Both the position numbers and the translations under genes were made by a program. A DNA stretch of 64,000 nucleotides from Flavobacterium coralii (GTDB lineage Bacteria > Bacteroidota > Bacteroidia > Flavobacteriales > Flavobacteriaceae). Below the pieces are notes generated by a model that worked only from the letters and a program-made list of their open reading frames with translations, made no database searches and had not been told where the DNA came from. The stretch covers positions 32,509 to 96,508 of the forward strand of contig NZ_JAHDIU010000012.1 in NCBI RefSeq assembly GCF_019891545.1, written 5' to 3'. Shown here one piece after another: positions 9,698-18,659 of this stretch; position 1 is the stretch's first letter, and each line of letters opens with the position of its first letter.

Positions 9698-11028
9698 TGA
9701 AGTTTTTCAGGAGCTTATACTTAACCAATTTCTTTTTCTATATCCTTTGCGGCATTATAGCAGGATTTATCATAGCCTATTTTGTCCCTGCTTTTTATAC
9801 CGCATTATGGATGCTGGTCTATATACTGGCTGCTTTTACACTTATAGACATCTTGCTGCTTTATGCCGGGAATGACCGTTTTAAAGCAGAGCGCACGGCA
9901 CCCGAAAAATTTTCTAACGGAGATGAAAACCCGGTTCAGGTAAAGGCAGAAAGCAGTTATGGATTTCCGGTAAGCCTTAAAGTTATTGATGAAGTACCTG
10001 TGCAGTTCCAGATGCGGAATTTCAGCATTAAAAGGCACCTGAAAGCAGGTGCAACAGACACTTTTGAATACAGCCTGCGCCCTGTAGAAAGGGGCGAGTA
10101 CTACTTCGGTAAGCTAAACATTTATGTTTCTTCGCCATTGCACCTTGTTTCGCGCAGGTATGCGTTTGGTGACGGACAAATGGTGCCCACCTACCCTTCT
10201 TACATCCAGTTAAGAAAGTATGACCTAATGGCGTTCTCTAACCGGCTTTTTCAGTACGGCCTTAAAAAAATAAGGCGCATTGGGCACACTATGGAGTTTG
10301 AGCAGATAAAGGAATATGTATCTGGAGATGACATCCGTACCATAAACTGGAAGGCCACAGCCAAGAAAAATGAGCTGATGGTAAACCAGTTTCAGGATGA
10401 GCGCTCGCAGAATGTTTATATGGTTATAGATAAAGGGCGTGTTATGAAAATGCCTTTTGAGGGGCTAAGCCTTTTAGATTATGCCATAAATGCAACGCTT
10501 GTGCTAAGCAATGTTATCCTTAAAAAGCAGGATAAGGCCGGTATGCTAGCCTTCAGCAAACGGGTAGAGAACCGCGTGGCAGCCGAAAGGCGCACCTCTC
10601 AGATGCAGCGCATACTCGAAAGCTTGTATAATATTAAAACCGACTTTTTTGAGAGTGATTACAGCAGGCTTTATGCCGATATAAAAAAGAACATTACCCA
10701 GCGCAGCCTGATTTTGCTCTACACGAACTTTGAAACGCTGGACGGTTTAAACAGGCAACTGCCCTATCTTAAGGGTATTGCCCGGAACCACCTGCTCGTA
10801 GTGGTATTTTTCGAAAACACGGAGCTTGATGCTTTTATCAATAAAAAAGCGGATACCATTCAGGAAGTTTACGACCAGGTGATTGCCGAGAAATTTGCAT
10901 TCGAGAAAAGGCTCATCGTAAATGAGCTCCGCAAATACGGTATTTATTCGGTACTTACAAAGCCTGAAAACCTTACTATAGACAGCATCAACAAATATCT
11001 TGAAATTAAGGCCCGCGGAATTTTATAA
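9697..11028 (+). CDS. DUF58-domain protein, MoxR partner
   Basis: A 443-residue protein with two N-terminal membrane helices (FFFYILCGIIAGFIIAYFV and LWMLVYILAAFTLIDILLL). A beta-rich segment and then the DUF58 core follow, recognised by YVSGDDIRTINWKATAK with its conserved GDD at residues 210-212. The C-terminal 230 residues have a von Willebrand A-like layout (VYMVIDKGR, LLDYAINATLVLS). DUF58 proteins normally pair with MoxR ATPases, and the single-base overlap of the two genes agrees. The target of the pair in Bacteroidota is not established. Confidence 0.88.
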   Translation: MKFFRSLYLTNFFFYILCGIIAGFIIAYFVPAFYTALWMLVYILAAFTLIDILLLYAGNDRFKAERTAPEKFSNGDENPVQVKAESSYGFPVSLKVIDEVPVQFQMRNFSIKRHLKAGATDTFEYSLRPVERGEYYFGKLNIYVSSPLHLVSRRYAFGDGQMVPTYPSYIQLRKYDLMAFSNRLFQYGLKKIRRIGHTMEFEQIKEYVSGDDIRTINWKATAKKNELMVNQFQDERSQNVYMVIDKGRVMKMPFEGLSLLDYAINATLVLSNVILKKQDKAGMLAFSKRVENRVAAERRTSQMQRILESLYNIKTDFFESDYSRLYADIKKNITQRSLILLYTNFETLDGLNRQLPYLKGIARNHLLVVVFFENTELDAFINKKADTIQEVYDQVIAEKFAFEKRLIVNELRKYGIYSVLTKPENLTIDSINKYLEIKARGIL

Positions 11029-11034
11029 AGTGTA

Positions 11035-11832
11035 ATGAAACAGATTAGCAGCATACAGAATCCTTTTATAAAATCGTTGGTGCAACTGCAGGAAAAAGCA
11101 AAAGCACGCAGGCAAAGCGGCACTTTTCTAATAGAGGGGCAGCGCGAAGTTATGCTGGCCCGCAAGGGTGGGTATAAAATAGAAACCGTACTTTTTGTAC
11201 CGGAACTGCTGACAGAAAATCAGGTGCGGGAACTGGCAGGCACACAGGCAGAACTAATTGCAATAACAAAAGAAGTTTACCAAAAACTGGCTTATCGCGA
11301 TAGCACCGAAGGGCTTATAGCCGTAGCGGCAGCAAAAGATCATTCGCTTGAAAAACTCGCATTGGGAGAAAACCCTTTACTACTTGTGGCAGAAGCCCCG
11401 GAAAAACCCGGCAACATTGGAGCATTACTGCGTACTGCTGATGCCGCAGGCCTTGATGCTGTTATTATAGCCAACCCGAAAAGCGACCTATACAGCCCTA
11501 ATATTATACGTTCAGGTGTGGGTTGTCTATTTACCAATACCGTAGCCACAGGCAGCACAGAAGAGGTTATAGCTTATCTTAATAAAAAAGGCATCAGCAT
11601 TTACAGCGCTACGCTCCAAAATTCCGTGAGCTACCACACGCAGAATTACACCCAGCCCACCGCGCTTGTAGTTGGCACCGAAGATTCAGGATTAACACCA
11701 CAATGGCGCAATGCTGCAAAGCAAAACATCATTATACCTATGCATGGCGAAATCGACTCGATGAACGTTTCGGTGGCGGCTGCAATACTTATTTTTGAAG
11801 CTAAAAGGCAAAGAGGATTTAATTTACCATAA
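11035..11832 (+). CDS. SpoU/TrmH-family RNA 2'-O-ribose methyltransferase
   Basis: A 265-residue SPOUT enzyme with an N-terminal substrate-binding domain (SIQNPFIKSLVQLQEKAKAR, FLIEGQREV) and the three SpoU motifs. These are motif 1 EAPEKPGNIGALLRTADAAG, motif 2 VVGTEDSGL and motif 3 IPMHGEIDSMNVSVAAAI. Enzymes of this type transfer methyl from SAM to ribose 2'-OH in rRNA or tRNA; the layout is RlmB/TsnR-like and the target nucleotide cannot be told. It sits 6 bp after the DUF58 gene and 3 bp before the M48 gene, so it is transcribed with the MoxR operon though functionally unrelated at face value. Confidence 0.9.
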   Translation: MKQISSIQNPFIKSLVQLQEKAKARRQSGTFLIEGQREVMLARKGGYKIETVLFVPELLTENQVRELAGTQAELIAITKEVYQKLAYRDSTEGLIAVAAAKDHSLEKLALGENPLLLVAEAPEKPGNIGALLRTADAAGLDAVIIANPKSDLYSPNIIRSGVGCLFTNTVATGSTEEVIAYLNKKGISIYSATLQNSVSYHTQNYTQPTALVVGTEDSGLTPQWRNAAKQNIIIPMHGEIDSMNVSVAAAILIFEAKRQRGFNLP

Positions 11833-11835
11833 ACA

Positions 11836-13908
11836 ATGAACCAGGTTACCGTCTCTAAAGATTTTAAACAGAAAGCTACAAAGGCTATTTTATCTGTTAT
11901 ACTTTTTGTTATATCCTACATTATACTTATTGCAATGGCAGTGGCATTAACCGTTGCATGCGCATACGCAGGCTTTTATATTATTGTAAGTGGGCGCCAC
12001 GGTATCACTTTTATGCTTGGTATAGGGGTAATAAGTCTGGGGCTTTTGGTACTCTTTTTCCTGCTTAAGTTTGTGGTGTCATCTTCTAAAGCAAACAGGG
12101 ATGACCTTATCGAAATAACCCGCGAAGAAGAACCAAAGATCTTTGCCCTTATAGAAGATATTGTTGAGCAGACAGGAACACAATTCCCCAAGCATGTTTA
12201 CCTTACACCCGATGTAAATGCGGCTGTATTTTACAACTCAGGGTTCTGGAGCATGTTCCTGCCCGTTCGAAAAAACCTGATGATAGGTATAGGGTTGATG
12301 AACACCACTACGGTAGATGAGTTTAAAGGTATTCTTGCCCACGAATTCGGGCACTTTTCGCAGCGCAGCATGAAGGTGGGCAGCTATGTGCATAATGTAA
12401 ATCGCATCATCCACAACATGCTTTTTGAAAATAACGGATATAGTAATGCTATAAGCCGCTGGGCAAGCATAAGCGGGTTCTTTGCTATTTTTGTAGCAAT
12501 CGGGGTTAAGGTTGTAACAGGCATACAATGGGTACTTAAGCAGGTTTACCATGTACTGAACATAAACTACCTCGCACTTTCACGGGAGATGGAGTTTCAT
12601 GCTGATGAAGTTGCAGCAAATGTTACCGGTTCTCAGGCACTTGTAACATCATTGTTGCGTGGAGGGCTATCAGATAGTGCATATAACAGCGTGCTGAACT
12701 TTTACGGCGAAAAAATACGAGACAACCGCATGCCTGTCAACATTTATCCGCAACAGCACATCGTGATGGAAAGGGTAATACATAATCTGCAATTACCCGT
12801 AAAGCATGGTTTACCGCATGTCACTATTTCGGATATTAAAAAGCTCAATAAATCGAAACTGGAGTTTGATGACCAGTGGTCGTCACACCCGAGTGATGCC
12901 GACAGGATAGCCCGCCTTAACAGCCTCAATATTATAAAGCCCGATACTGATAATGCAAATGCGCTGACTTTGTTTACTGATAAAGAAGTAACGCAACAAA
13001 TGGTTACCGAAAAACTCTTTTCTAAAGTATATTATTCGGGCAATACCACTACACATACCGAAGAGCATTTCAGGAATGAATACAACGAAGACGTTGAAAG
13101 ATATTCATTCAATAAGAAATATAACGGCTTTTATGATGAGCTTAATCTGGGCATTGTAGCTTTAGAGTCGCTTGCAGGAGAAGAGCATGTAACGGAAGAA
13201 GAGCTGTTTTGTGAGAGCACTATAAGCAATGTTAACGAATGCATAGGGCTTGAAAGCGATATTGCCGTACTTAACCAGATAGCTGCCGGCGGCACTATGG
13301 TAAAAACGTATGATTATGACGGTAACCGCTATAAGGCCAAAGATACCAAAACCTTACTCGAAACCCTAAATATAAAACTTACCGATTACAGGAACAGCAT
13401 TACAGCCAACGAAACAAAAATATTCGGCTACTATTACCACCTAGCCGTAAAGCAGGGAAAACAGGAAGAGTACAAAAATAAATATGAGGCTTACCTGAAA
13501 ACAATGCAGGATTCGGATGTATTAGCAAAAACACTTGAGCCGCTGCACGACGCTACTGCATTTTTAAATACAAGCAACGAGGCAGATACCATACCGGCGA
13601 AAATGCAGAGGCTTTACAACTGCGAGAAGCCATTTAAAGAAGCCGTAAGGCAAATGGCTGAAAAACCGTTTTATGAGCATGTAAACATTAACAGCAAAGA
13701 TGCTTTTGAAAAATATCTTTCACAGGAATGGGTATATTTTGAGTACGATATGTTTAATGAAGCTGCTTTAACTGTCTTTTTTAACAGCCTGAACCACTTT
13801 AGCGCAGCACTTTCTAACATGCAGTTTGCAGCTAAAAAAGACTTCCTCGATTTTCAGGCATCACTTTCTCCCGCTACAGTTGCTAAAACTGATAGTGCTG
13901 TGGTTTAA
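11836..13908 (+). CDS. Membrane-bound M48-family zinc metallopeptidase
   Basis: A 690-residue protein with two N-terminal membrane helices and the zinc motif HEFGH at residues 169-173 (GILAHEFGHFSQRSM). A further hydrophobic segment (AIFVAIGVKVVTGIQWVL) and the third-ligand motif REMEFHADEVAA follow. These are the M48 (HtpX/Ste24-like) hallmarks: catalysis at the membrane with the active site facing the cytoplasm. The C-terminal 400 residues are largely helical and hydrophilic and I recognise no domain there. This is about twice the length of HtpX. It is the last gene of the MoxR operon (3-bp gap), which suggests a proteolytic partner to the envelope complex. Confidence 0.88.
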   Translation: MNQVTVSKDFKQKATKAILSVILFVISYIILIAMAVALTVACAYAGFYIIVSGRHGITFMLGIGVISLGLLVLFFLLKFVVSSSKANRDDLIEITREEEPKIFALIEDIVEQTGTQFPKHVYLTPDVNAAVFYNSGFWSMFLPVRKNLMIGIGLMNTTTVDEFKGILAHEFGHFSQRSMKVGSYVHNVNRIIHNMLFENNGYSNAISRWASISGFFAIFVAIGVKVVTGIQWVLKQVYHVLNINYLALSREMEFHADEVAANVTGSQALVTSLLRGGLSDSAYNSVLNFYGEKIRDNRMPVNIYPQQHIVMERVIHNLQLPVKHGLPHVTISDIKKLNKSKLEFDDQWSSHPSDADRIARLNSLNIIKPDTDNANALTLFTDKEVTQQMVTEKLFSKVYYSGNTTTHTEEHFRNEYNEDVERYSFNKKYNGFYDELNLGIVALESLAGEEHVTEEELFCESTISNVNECIGLESDIAVLNQIAAGGTMVKTYDYDGNRYKAKDTKTLLETLNIKLTDYRNSITANETKIFGYYYHLAVKQGKQEEYKNKYEAYLKTMQDSDVLAKTLEPLHDATAFLNTSNEADTIPAKMQRLYNCEKPFKEAVRQMAEKPFYEHVNINSKDAFEKYLSQEWVYFEYDMFNEAALTVFFNSLNHFSAALSNMQFAAKKDFLDFQASLSPATVAKTDSAVV

Positions 13909-13945
13909 GATAATTTCTTTAAATTCGGCTAAATAAAGAATTCCC

Positions 13946-14467
13946 ATGAAGCTACTAACCATATTTGTATTGCTTTTTACGCTCTGTGCAACAGCACAGA
14001 AGAATGAATACATGTCATGGGATGATTTAAGTATTAACCAGAAGATACCGCTTACCATATCTAAAAAAGATTTCGATAAAAAATACAATGGCAATTATGA
14101 AGTTACTGACCCGCTGCCCGGTGAAAGTTGCTCTACCGGAAATACTGTTACAGTAGCGGACTATAAAGGTGCACGGTATGAAATAATAAACGACACGCTT
14201 CAATTCCGGAGTATCGATTTCAGCCGCAGGCGCAATATGTACATCCAGTTCAAGAATGACTGGTTCGACCATAGTACAACTTTTAAATACTTTAAAAAAG
14301 CATACCCCATAGCAGCAGGCATGGCAGAAGAGTATGTAGATGAAAACGGTGAAACCGGGCAGATCATTACTTTTTTCCCGGAAGATGAAAATGCGCTTTA
14401 CGAATGGCGGCTGTATTTTAAAGACGGCAGGCTCGAGACTTTTGAGTGCTTTTTATACTGTTTTTAG
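13946..14467 (+). CDS. Small exported protein, unrecognised
   Basis: A 173-residue protein with a clear signal peptide (MKLLTIFVLLFTLCATAQ) and a mature region rich in aromatic and charged residues. It contains two cysteines near the C-terminus (ETFECFLYCF) and one in the middle (GESCSTGN). I recognise no family. It lies 37 bp after the M48 gene on the same strand and may be a late member of that transcript or have its own promoter. The mature protein looks periplasmic; it has no lipobox and no T9SS tail. Confidence 0.65.
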   Translation: MKLLTIFVLLFTLCATAQKNEYMSWDDLSINQKIPLTISKKDFDKKYNGNYEVTDPLPGESCSTGNTVTVADYKGARYEIINDTLQFRSIDFSRRRNMYIQFKNDWFDHSTTFKYFKKAYPIAAGMAEEYVDENGETGQIITFFPEDENALYEWRLYFKDGRLETFECFLYCF

Positions 14468-14522
14468 TATCGACACGCTCAAACCAAATGTTAAGTAGTT
14501 TTCAGCTTTGGCCATTTATTGA

Positions 14523-14530
14523 TAAATTTG
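14523..14530 (+). promoter_or_regulatory. Promoter -7 element of the ArsR gene
   Basis: TAAATTTG matches the Bacteroidota -7 consensus TAnnTTTG and lies 14 nt before the ATG at 14545. This position fixes the ArsR start and argues against the longer in-frame ORF that begins inside the preceding gene. Confidence 0.6.
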
Positions 14531-14544
14531 CATTTTTCAATACT

Positions 14545-14817
14545 ATGACTGCAAAAGAATTTGAGCGCATATCTAAAGCCTTGGGCGACCCCCACCGGCT
14601 AAAGATCTTACAGGAGATAAAGAAGAACAAGTGCATGGCATGTGCCTGCATAAGGGAAATGATAGACCTTGCGCAGCCGTCTGTTTCGCACCACCTTAAG
14701 CAGCTTATAGATGCCGGGCTTGTTATACCCGAAAAAGAAGGCCGGGAAATGCGTTATTCTATTGACGATAAAGTTTTTACTGACTACATAAACTACCTTT
14801 CTGCTTTTTCGCAGTAA
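14545..14817 (+). CDS. ArsR-family winged-helix transcriptional regulator
   Basis: A 90-residue regulator starting MTAKEFERISKALGDPHRL. The ArsR fold is shown by ALGDPHRLKILQEI, then MIDLAQPSVSHHLKQL as the recognition helix, and the wing EKEGREMRYSIDD. It has CMACAC near residues 31-36, where some ArsR members bind metals or sense thiols. The start at 14545 is preferred over upstream in-frame codons because a -7 promoter element ends at 14530. It lies 111 bp before an SDR enzyme gene on the same strand, and a palindrome between the two could be its operator. Inducer unknown. Confidence 0.88.
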   Translation: MTAKEFERISKALGDPHRLKILQEIKKNKCMACACIREMIDLAQPSVSHHLKQLIDAGLVIPEKEGREMRYSIDDKVFTDYINYLSAFSQ

Positions 14818-14828
14818 AAAAACATATC

Positions 14829-14838
14829 GAAATATTTC
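14829..14838. promoter_or_regulatory. Palindrome in the arsR-SDR gap, candidate operator
   Basis: GAAATATTTC is a perfect 10-bp palindrome, extended by one more matching outer pair. It lies just after the ArsR stop and 90 bp before the SDR start. ArsR proteins bind short AT-rich inverted repeats near the promoters they control, so this is a candidate site. The surrounding sequence is AT-rich and a chance palindrome is possible. Confidence 0.35.
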
Positions 14839-14928
14839 AATGTATTAATTTTTTTCGTAATATTGTACCAGCAATATGAGATATAAAAATCCCAAATTAA
14901 AAACATCGAAAAATTTAAATATATAAAT

Positions 14929-15681
14929 ATGAATTCAAATCTAAAAGGTAAAGTGGCGGTAGTAACCGGCGCTTCTAAAGGAATAGGTGCTGCAATTGCA
15001 AAAAAACTTGCCTCTCATGGCGCTTTGGTAGCCGTAAATTATGCTTCAGATAAAACAGGAGCAGATAAAACCGTGAATGATATCCAGGCAGATGGTGGCA
15101 GGGCCATAGCAATACAGGGCAATGTTGCCAATGCTGAAGATGTGGCACGTATTTTTAAATCGGCTGCCGAAAAGTTTGGCAAGGTAGATATCCTTGTAAA
15201 TAATGCAGGCATTTATAACTTTGGCCCGCTTGAAGATGTTTCTGCCGAAGAGTTTTATCACCAGTATAATGTCAATGTGCTTGGCACGCTGCTCGCTGCT
15301 AAAGAGGCACTTAAGTACTTCCCTGCCGAAGGCGGCAGCATAATTAACCTTAGCTCTGTAGTGAGTACAGGCCCAATGCCAAACACCAGTATATACTCTT
15401 CTACAAAAGGTGCTGTAGACACCATTACAAAAGCGCTTGCAGTAGAGCTTGCGCCCAGAAAAATAAGGGTTAATGCCATTGCACCGGGCCTTACCGAAAC
15501 AGAAGGACTTGATGCAGCCGGCATGAAAGGCTCTGAGTTTGAACAGGGCATAATAGCTGCCACACCACTGGCTCGTATGGGCCAGCCGGATGATATTGCC
15601 CGTGTTGCTGTTTTTCTTGCCTCTGATGATGCAGCCTGGGTAACAGGTGAAAAAGTAACCGCTTCGGGTGGATTACGTTAA
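14929..15681 (+). CDS. Short-chain dehydrogenase/reductase (FabG-like)
   Basis: A 250-residue classical SDR. The dinucleotide-binding motif is TGASKGIG (residues 13-20), followed by NNAG, the catalytic Ser at 142/143 and the Tyr156-x3-Lys160 pair in YSSTK. ALAVELAPRKIRVNAIAPG and ITGEK-like WVTGEKVTASGG at the end are also typical. The family reduces ketones or oxidises alcohols with NAD(P)H; the substrate cannot be read. It is isolated from fatty-acid genes, so a FabG role is less likely than a detoxifying or sugar/ketone reductase. The ArsR gene upstream suggests it is inducible. A strong terminator follows. Confidence 0.9.
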   Translation: MNSNLKGKVAVVTGASKGIGAAIAKKLASHGALVAVNYASDKTGADKTVNDIQADGGRAIAIQGNVANAEDVARIFKSAAEKFGKVDILVNNAGIYNFGPLEDVSAEEFYHQYNVNVLGTLLAAKEALKYFPAEGGSIINLSSVVSTGPMPNTSIYSSTKGAVDTITKALAVELAPRKIRVNAIAPGLTETEGLDAAGMKGSEFEQGIIAATPLARMGQPDDIARVAVFLASDDAAWVTGEKVTASGGLR

Positions 15682-15705
15682 TGTTTAATTTTTTGTGGGT
15701 TTATT

Positions 15706-15738
15706 AAAGGCGGGAGCAATAATGCTTCCGCCTTTTTT
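15706..15738 (+). terminator. Rho-independent terminator of the SDR gene
   Basis: The arms GGCGGGAGCA and TGCTTCCGCC flank a 4-nt loop with flanking A and T runs ending in seven T. It lies 25 bp after the SDR stop. Confidence 0.85.
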
Positions 15739-15824
15739 TGTTTATCAGGATAGTTAATATTGGCTTTCAGCATATTGTTAATAACAAATCTTTTCTGTAA
15801 CTTTAGGCTATACTAAACAGTTGT

Positions 15825-18044
15825 ATGACAGAGATAGATCTTGAGCAGGAAAACAAGGCAATAGCCAAAGAATATAAGGAGTTACTCCGCATCAGTTACC
15901 AGACACTTACCGAAGAAGACAAAAAGCTGATACGAAAAGCTTTTGATGTTGCTGTTGATGCACATAAAGACCAAAGGAGAAAATCGGGAGAAGCCTACAT
16001 CTTCCACCCTATTGCCGTGGCAAAAATCGTAGCCTCAGAAATTGGACTGGGTGCCACCTCTATAGCCTCGGCACTACTGCATGACGTGGTTGAAGACACA
16101 GAGCTTACGGTTGAAGATATAGAAAATATGTTCAACCCTAAAATAGCCCAGATTGTAGAAGGCTTAACCAAAATAGCACAGGTAAAAACAGACCAGGAAA
16201 TATCAATGCAGGCGGAGAATTTCCGCAAGATGCTGCTAACGCTTAATGATGATGTAAGGGTTATACTTATCAAGATTGCTGACAGGCTGCACAATATGCA
16301 AACGATGGATTCTATGGCTGACTACAAGCAGGCCAAAATAGCATCTGAAACATTATACATATATGCGCCACTGGCGCACAGGCTGGGGCTGTATAACATA
16401 AAAAACCAGCTTGAAGACTTAGGGCTTAAATATACAGAGCCGGATGTTTACCACAGCATCGTAAGCAAAATTAAAGAAAGTAAAGAAGAGCAGGATGCTT
16501 ATATAAAGTCGATATCTGACGTACTACAGAAATCATTGGATGCCGAAGGGATAGAATATACAATTAAGGGCAGGCCAAAGTCTATATATTCCATACGCCG
16601 CAAAATGCTGAACCAGGGTGTTAGCTTTGAAGAGGTATATGATAAGTTTGCACTGCGTATCATCTATAAAGCAAACCAGAATGACGAGAAATTCCTGGCC
16701 TGGAAAATATATTCTATTGTAACCGACCATTACCGCCCAAGCCCGAGCAGGCTGCGCGACTGGATATCTTCGCCAAAATCTACAGGATATGAAGCGCTGC
16801 ACATTACCGTAATGGGCCCTAAAGGGCGTTGGGTAGAAATACAAGTGCGCAGTGAAAGGATGGACGAAGTAGCCGAAAAAGGCTATGCAGCACACTATAA
16901 ATACAAACAGGGCAGCAGCGAAGAGCATGGGCTGGAAACATGGCTTAACCTGCTTAAAGAAGCATTAGAGAATACATCGGGCAATGCGGTAGATTTTGTA
17001 GAAGACTTTAAGCTGAACCTGTACAGCAAAGAAATTTATGTTTTTACTCCTAAAGGTGAGATAAAATCGTTACCCAAAGGTGCCACCTCTTTAGATTTTG
17101 CTTTTAGCATACACTCAGAAATTGGTGTACATACACGAGGTACGCGCGTAAACGGTAAACTGGTACCGCTTAACCATGTGCTTAACAGCGGCGACCAGGT
17201 AGAGGTTATAACCTCAGCCAACCAAAAGCCAAATTCGCACTGGCTGGATTATGTAACAACATCCCGCGCGCGCAACAAAATAAAGAATGTCCTTAACGAG
17301 AATACCAAAAAAATTGCCGAAGAAGGAAAAGAGCTACTTACCCGCAAGATGCGGCACTTAAAAGTTACACTGAACGAATCTACAATAAATGAGCTGGTAA
17401 GCTACTTTAAGCTTAAAACAAGCCTCGACCTGTTTTACCGTGTGGGCGTGGGCACTATAGATAACCAGCAGCTTAAGGATTTTGCGGCCATGAAGGGCAA
17501 CACACTGATGAACTTCTTTAAGAACCGTATTAAGCGTTCGCCACAGGTTTCGCAGGAACAGATACAGAAGGATGAAATAAGCCGAAATTATGACCTGCTT
17601 GTTTTCGGTAAGAACGAAGACAAGCTTGATTATAAGCTGGCCAACTGCTGTAACCCCATTCCCGGTGATGATGTGTTTGGATTTATTACCATAAATGAGG
17701 GCATTAAAGTCCATAAAAAAGACTGCCCCAATGCCATAAGGCTGCAAAGTAATTATGCTTACCGTATAATACCTGCCAAATGGATAGATTCATCTCAGGA
17801 AGAATTTAAGGCAACGCTAAAAATTACAGGAATGGATACATTAGGGCTTACTAATGAGCTTACCAAGGTTATCAGTAATAATATGCATGTAAATATACAA
17901 AGTATAAGCCTTAGCGGTAATGCAGGGGTTTTTAACGGGCAGGTAACGGTAGTAGTGCAAAACAACACCATCCTGAAAAAGCTTATCGACAATATCAAAA
18001 AGATAGACGGTATAGATAAAGTAACACGGATAGCGAATGCATAA
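15825..18044 (+). CDS. relA/spoT: Bifunctional (p)ppGpp synthetase/hydrolase RelA/SpoT
   Basis: A 739-residue long RSH enzyme of the stringent response. In order: an HD hydrolase domain with HDVVED starting at His86, a synthetase domain (SPKSTGYEALHITVMGP and EIQVRSERMDEVAEKGYAAH), a TGS domain (IYVFTPKGEIKSLPKGAT), the conserved-Cys region (NCCNPIPGDDVFGF) and a C-terminal ACT domain. Both catalytic halves look intact, so it should make and degrade (p)ppGpp in response to starvation. TAACTTTA about 20 nt upstream resembles a -7 element. The Fur gene follows on the same strand, with its own promoter. Confidence 0.95.
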   Translation: MTEIDLEQENKAIAKEYKELLRISYQTLTEEDKKLIRKAFDVAVDAHKDQRRKSGEAYIFHPIAVAKIVASEIGLGATSIASALLHDVVEDTELTVEDIENMFNPKIAQIVEGLTKIAQVKTDQEISMQAENFRKMLLTLNDDVRVILIKIADRLHNMQTMDSMADYKQAKIASETLYIYAPLAHRLGLYNIKNQLEDLGLKYTEPDVYHSIVSKIKESKEEQDAYIKSISDVLQKSLDAEGIEYTIKGRPKSIYSIRRKMLNQGVSFEEVYDKFALRIIYKANQNDEKFLAWKIYSIVTDHYRPSPSRLRDWISSPKSTGYEALHITVMGPKGRWVEIQVRSERMDEVAEKGYAAHYKYKQGSSEEHGLETWLNLLKEALENTSGNAVDFVEDFKLNLYSKEIYVFTPKGEIKSLPKGATSLDFAFSIHSEIGVHTRGTRVNGKLVPLNHVLNSGDQVEVITSANQKPNSHWLDYVTTSRARNKIKNVLNENTKKIAEEGKELLTRKMRHLKVTLNESTINELVSYFKLKTSLDLFYRVGVGTIDNQQLKDFAAMKGNTLMNFFKNRIKRSPQVSQEQIQKDEISRNYDLLVFGKNEDKLDYKLANCCNPIPGDDVFGFITINEGIKVHKKDCPNAIRLQSNYAYRIIPAKWIDSSQEEFKATLKITGMDTLGLTNELTKVISNNMHVNIQSISLSGNAGVFNGQVTVVVQNNTILKKLIDNIKKIDGIDKVTRIANA

Positions 18045-18074
18045 CTAAAACTTTATGTTCAGGAAAAAATAGAT

Positions 18075-18082
18075 TATCTTTG
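18075..18082 (+). promoter_or_regulatory. Promoter -7 element of the Fur-family gene
   Basis: TATCTTTG is a perfect TAnnTTTG match. It lies 19 nt before the ATG at 18102, whereas the alternative TTG codon at 18087 would fall at the transcription start itself. Confidence 0.7.
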
Positions 18083-18101
18083 CATTTTGACAGACAGGCA
18101 A

Positions 18102-18557
18102 ATGGATAATAATAAAAATCAGGATATTGTAAAAAATGTCTTCACTAAATTTCTGGAAGACAAGGGCCACAGGAAAACTCCTGAGCGCTATGCCATACTC
18201 CAGGAAATATATAACAGCCAGGAACATTTTGATATCGAGTCGCTGTATATAAAAATGAAGAACAAGAACTATCGTGTTAGCCGTGCCACGCTGTATAACA
18301 CTATAGAGCTGCTACTGGATTGCGGCCTGGTGCGCCGCCACCAGTTCGGGCAAAACCAGTCGCATTATGAAAAATCATACTTCGACAAGCAGCACGACCA
18401 CATCATTATGACAGATACCGGCGAGGTAATAGAATTTTGCGACCCGCGTATCCAGTCTATTAAAAAGACGATAGAAGAAATATTCGGTATAGAGATACAT
18501 AACCACTCACTATACCTGTACGGGCAGAAGAAACAACAGCCTGCACCCGAAAATTAA
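18102..18557 (+). CDS. fur: Fur-family metal-dependent transcriptional regulator
   Basis: A 151-residue Fur-family repressor. The N-terminal winged helix includes [14 protein letters not shown] and [19 protein letters not shown]; the metal-binding region includes [19 protein letters not shown] and [11 protein letters not shown]. The pair of CxxC zinc motifs of many Fur proteins is missing, as is usual in Bacteroidota Fur. The fur/Zur/PerR identity is not certain. ATG 18102 is preferred because a -7 promoter element ends 19 nt upstream. A terminator and then purA follow. Confidence 0.85.
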   Translation: MDNNKNQDIVKNVFTKFLEDKGHRKTPERYAILQEIYNSQEHFDIESLYIKMKNKNYRVSRATLYNTIELLLDCGLVRRHQFGQNQSHYEKSYFDKQHDHIIMTDTGEVIEFCDPRIQSIKKTIEEIFGIEIHNHSLYLYGQKKQQPAPEN

Positions 18558-18581
18558 AATATAGCTGATTGCAGCAACACC

Positions 18582-18616
18582 AAACCAACCCTAACAAGGA
18601 TTGGTTTTTGTTTTTA
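18582..18616 (+). terminator. Probable terminator after the Fur gene
   Basis: AAACCAA(CC) pairs with (GG)ATTGGTTT around a 7-nt loop and is followed by a T-rich tail (TTTTTGTTTTT). It separates the Fur gene from purA. Confidence 0.65.
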
Positions 18617-18659
18617 AGGAATTATATAAACTACATAACACAAAACAACAATACAACAA

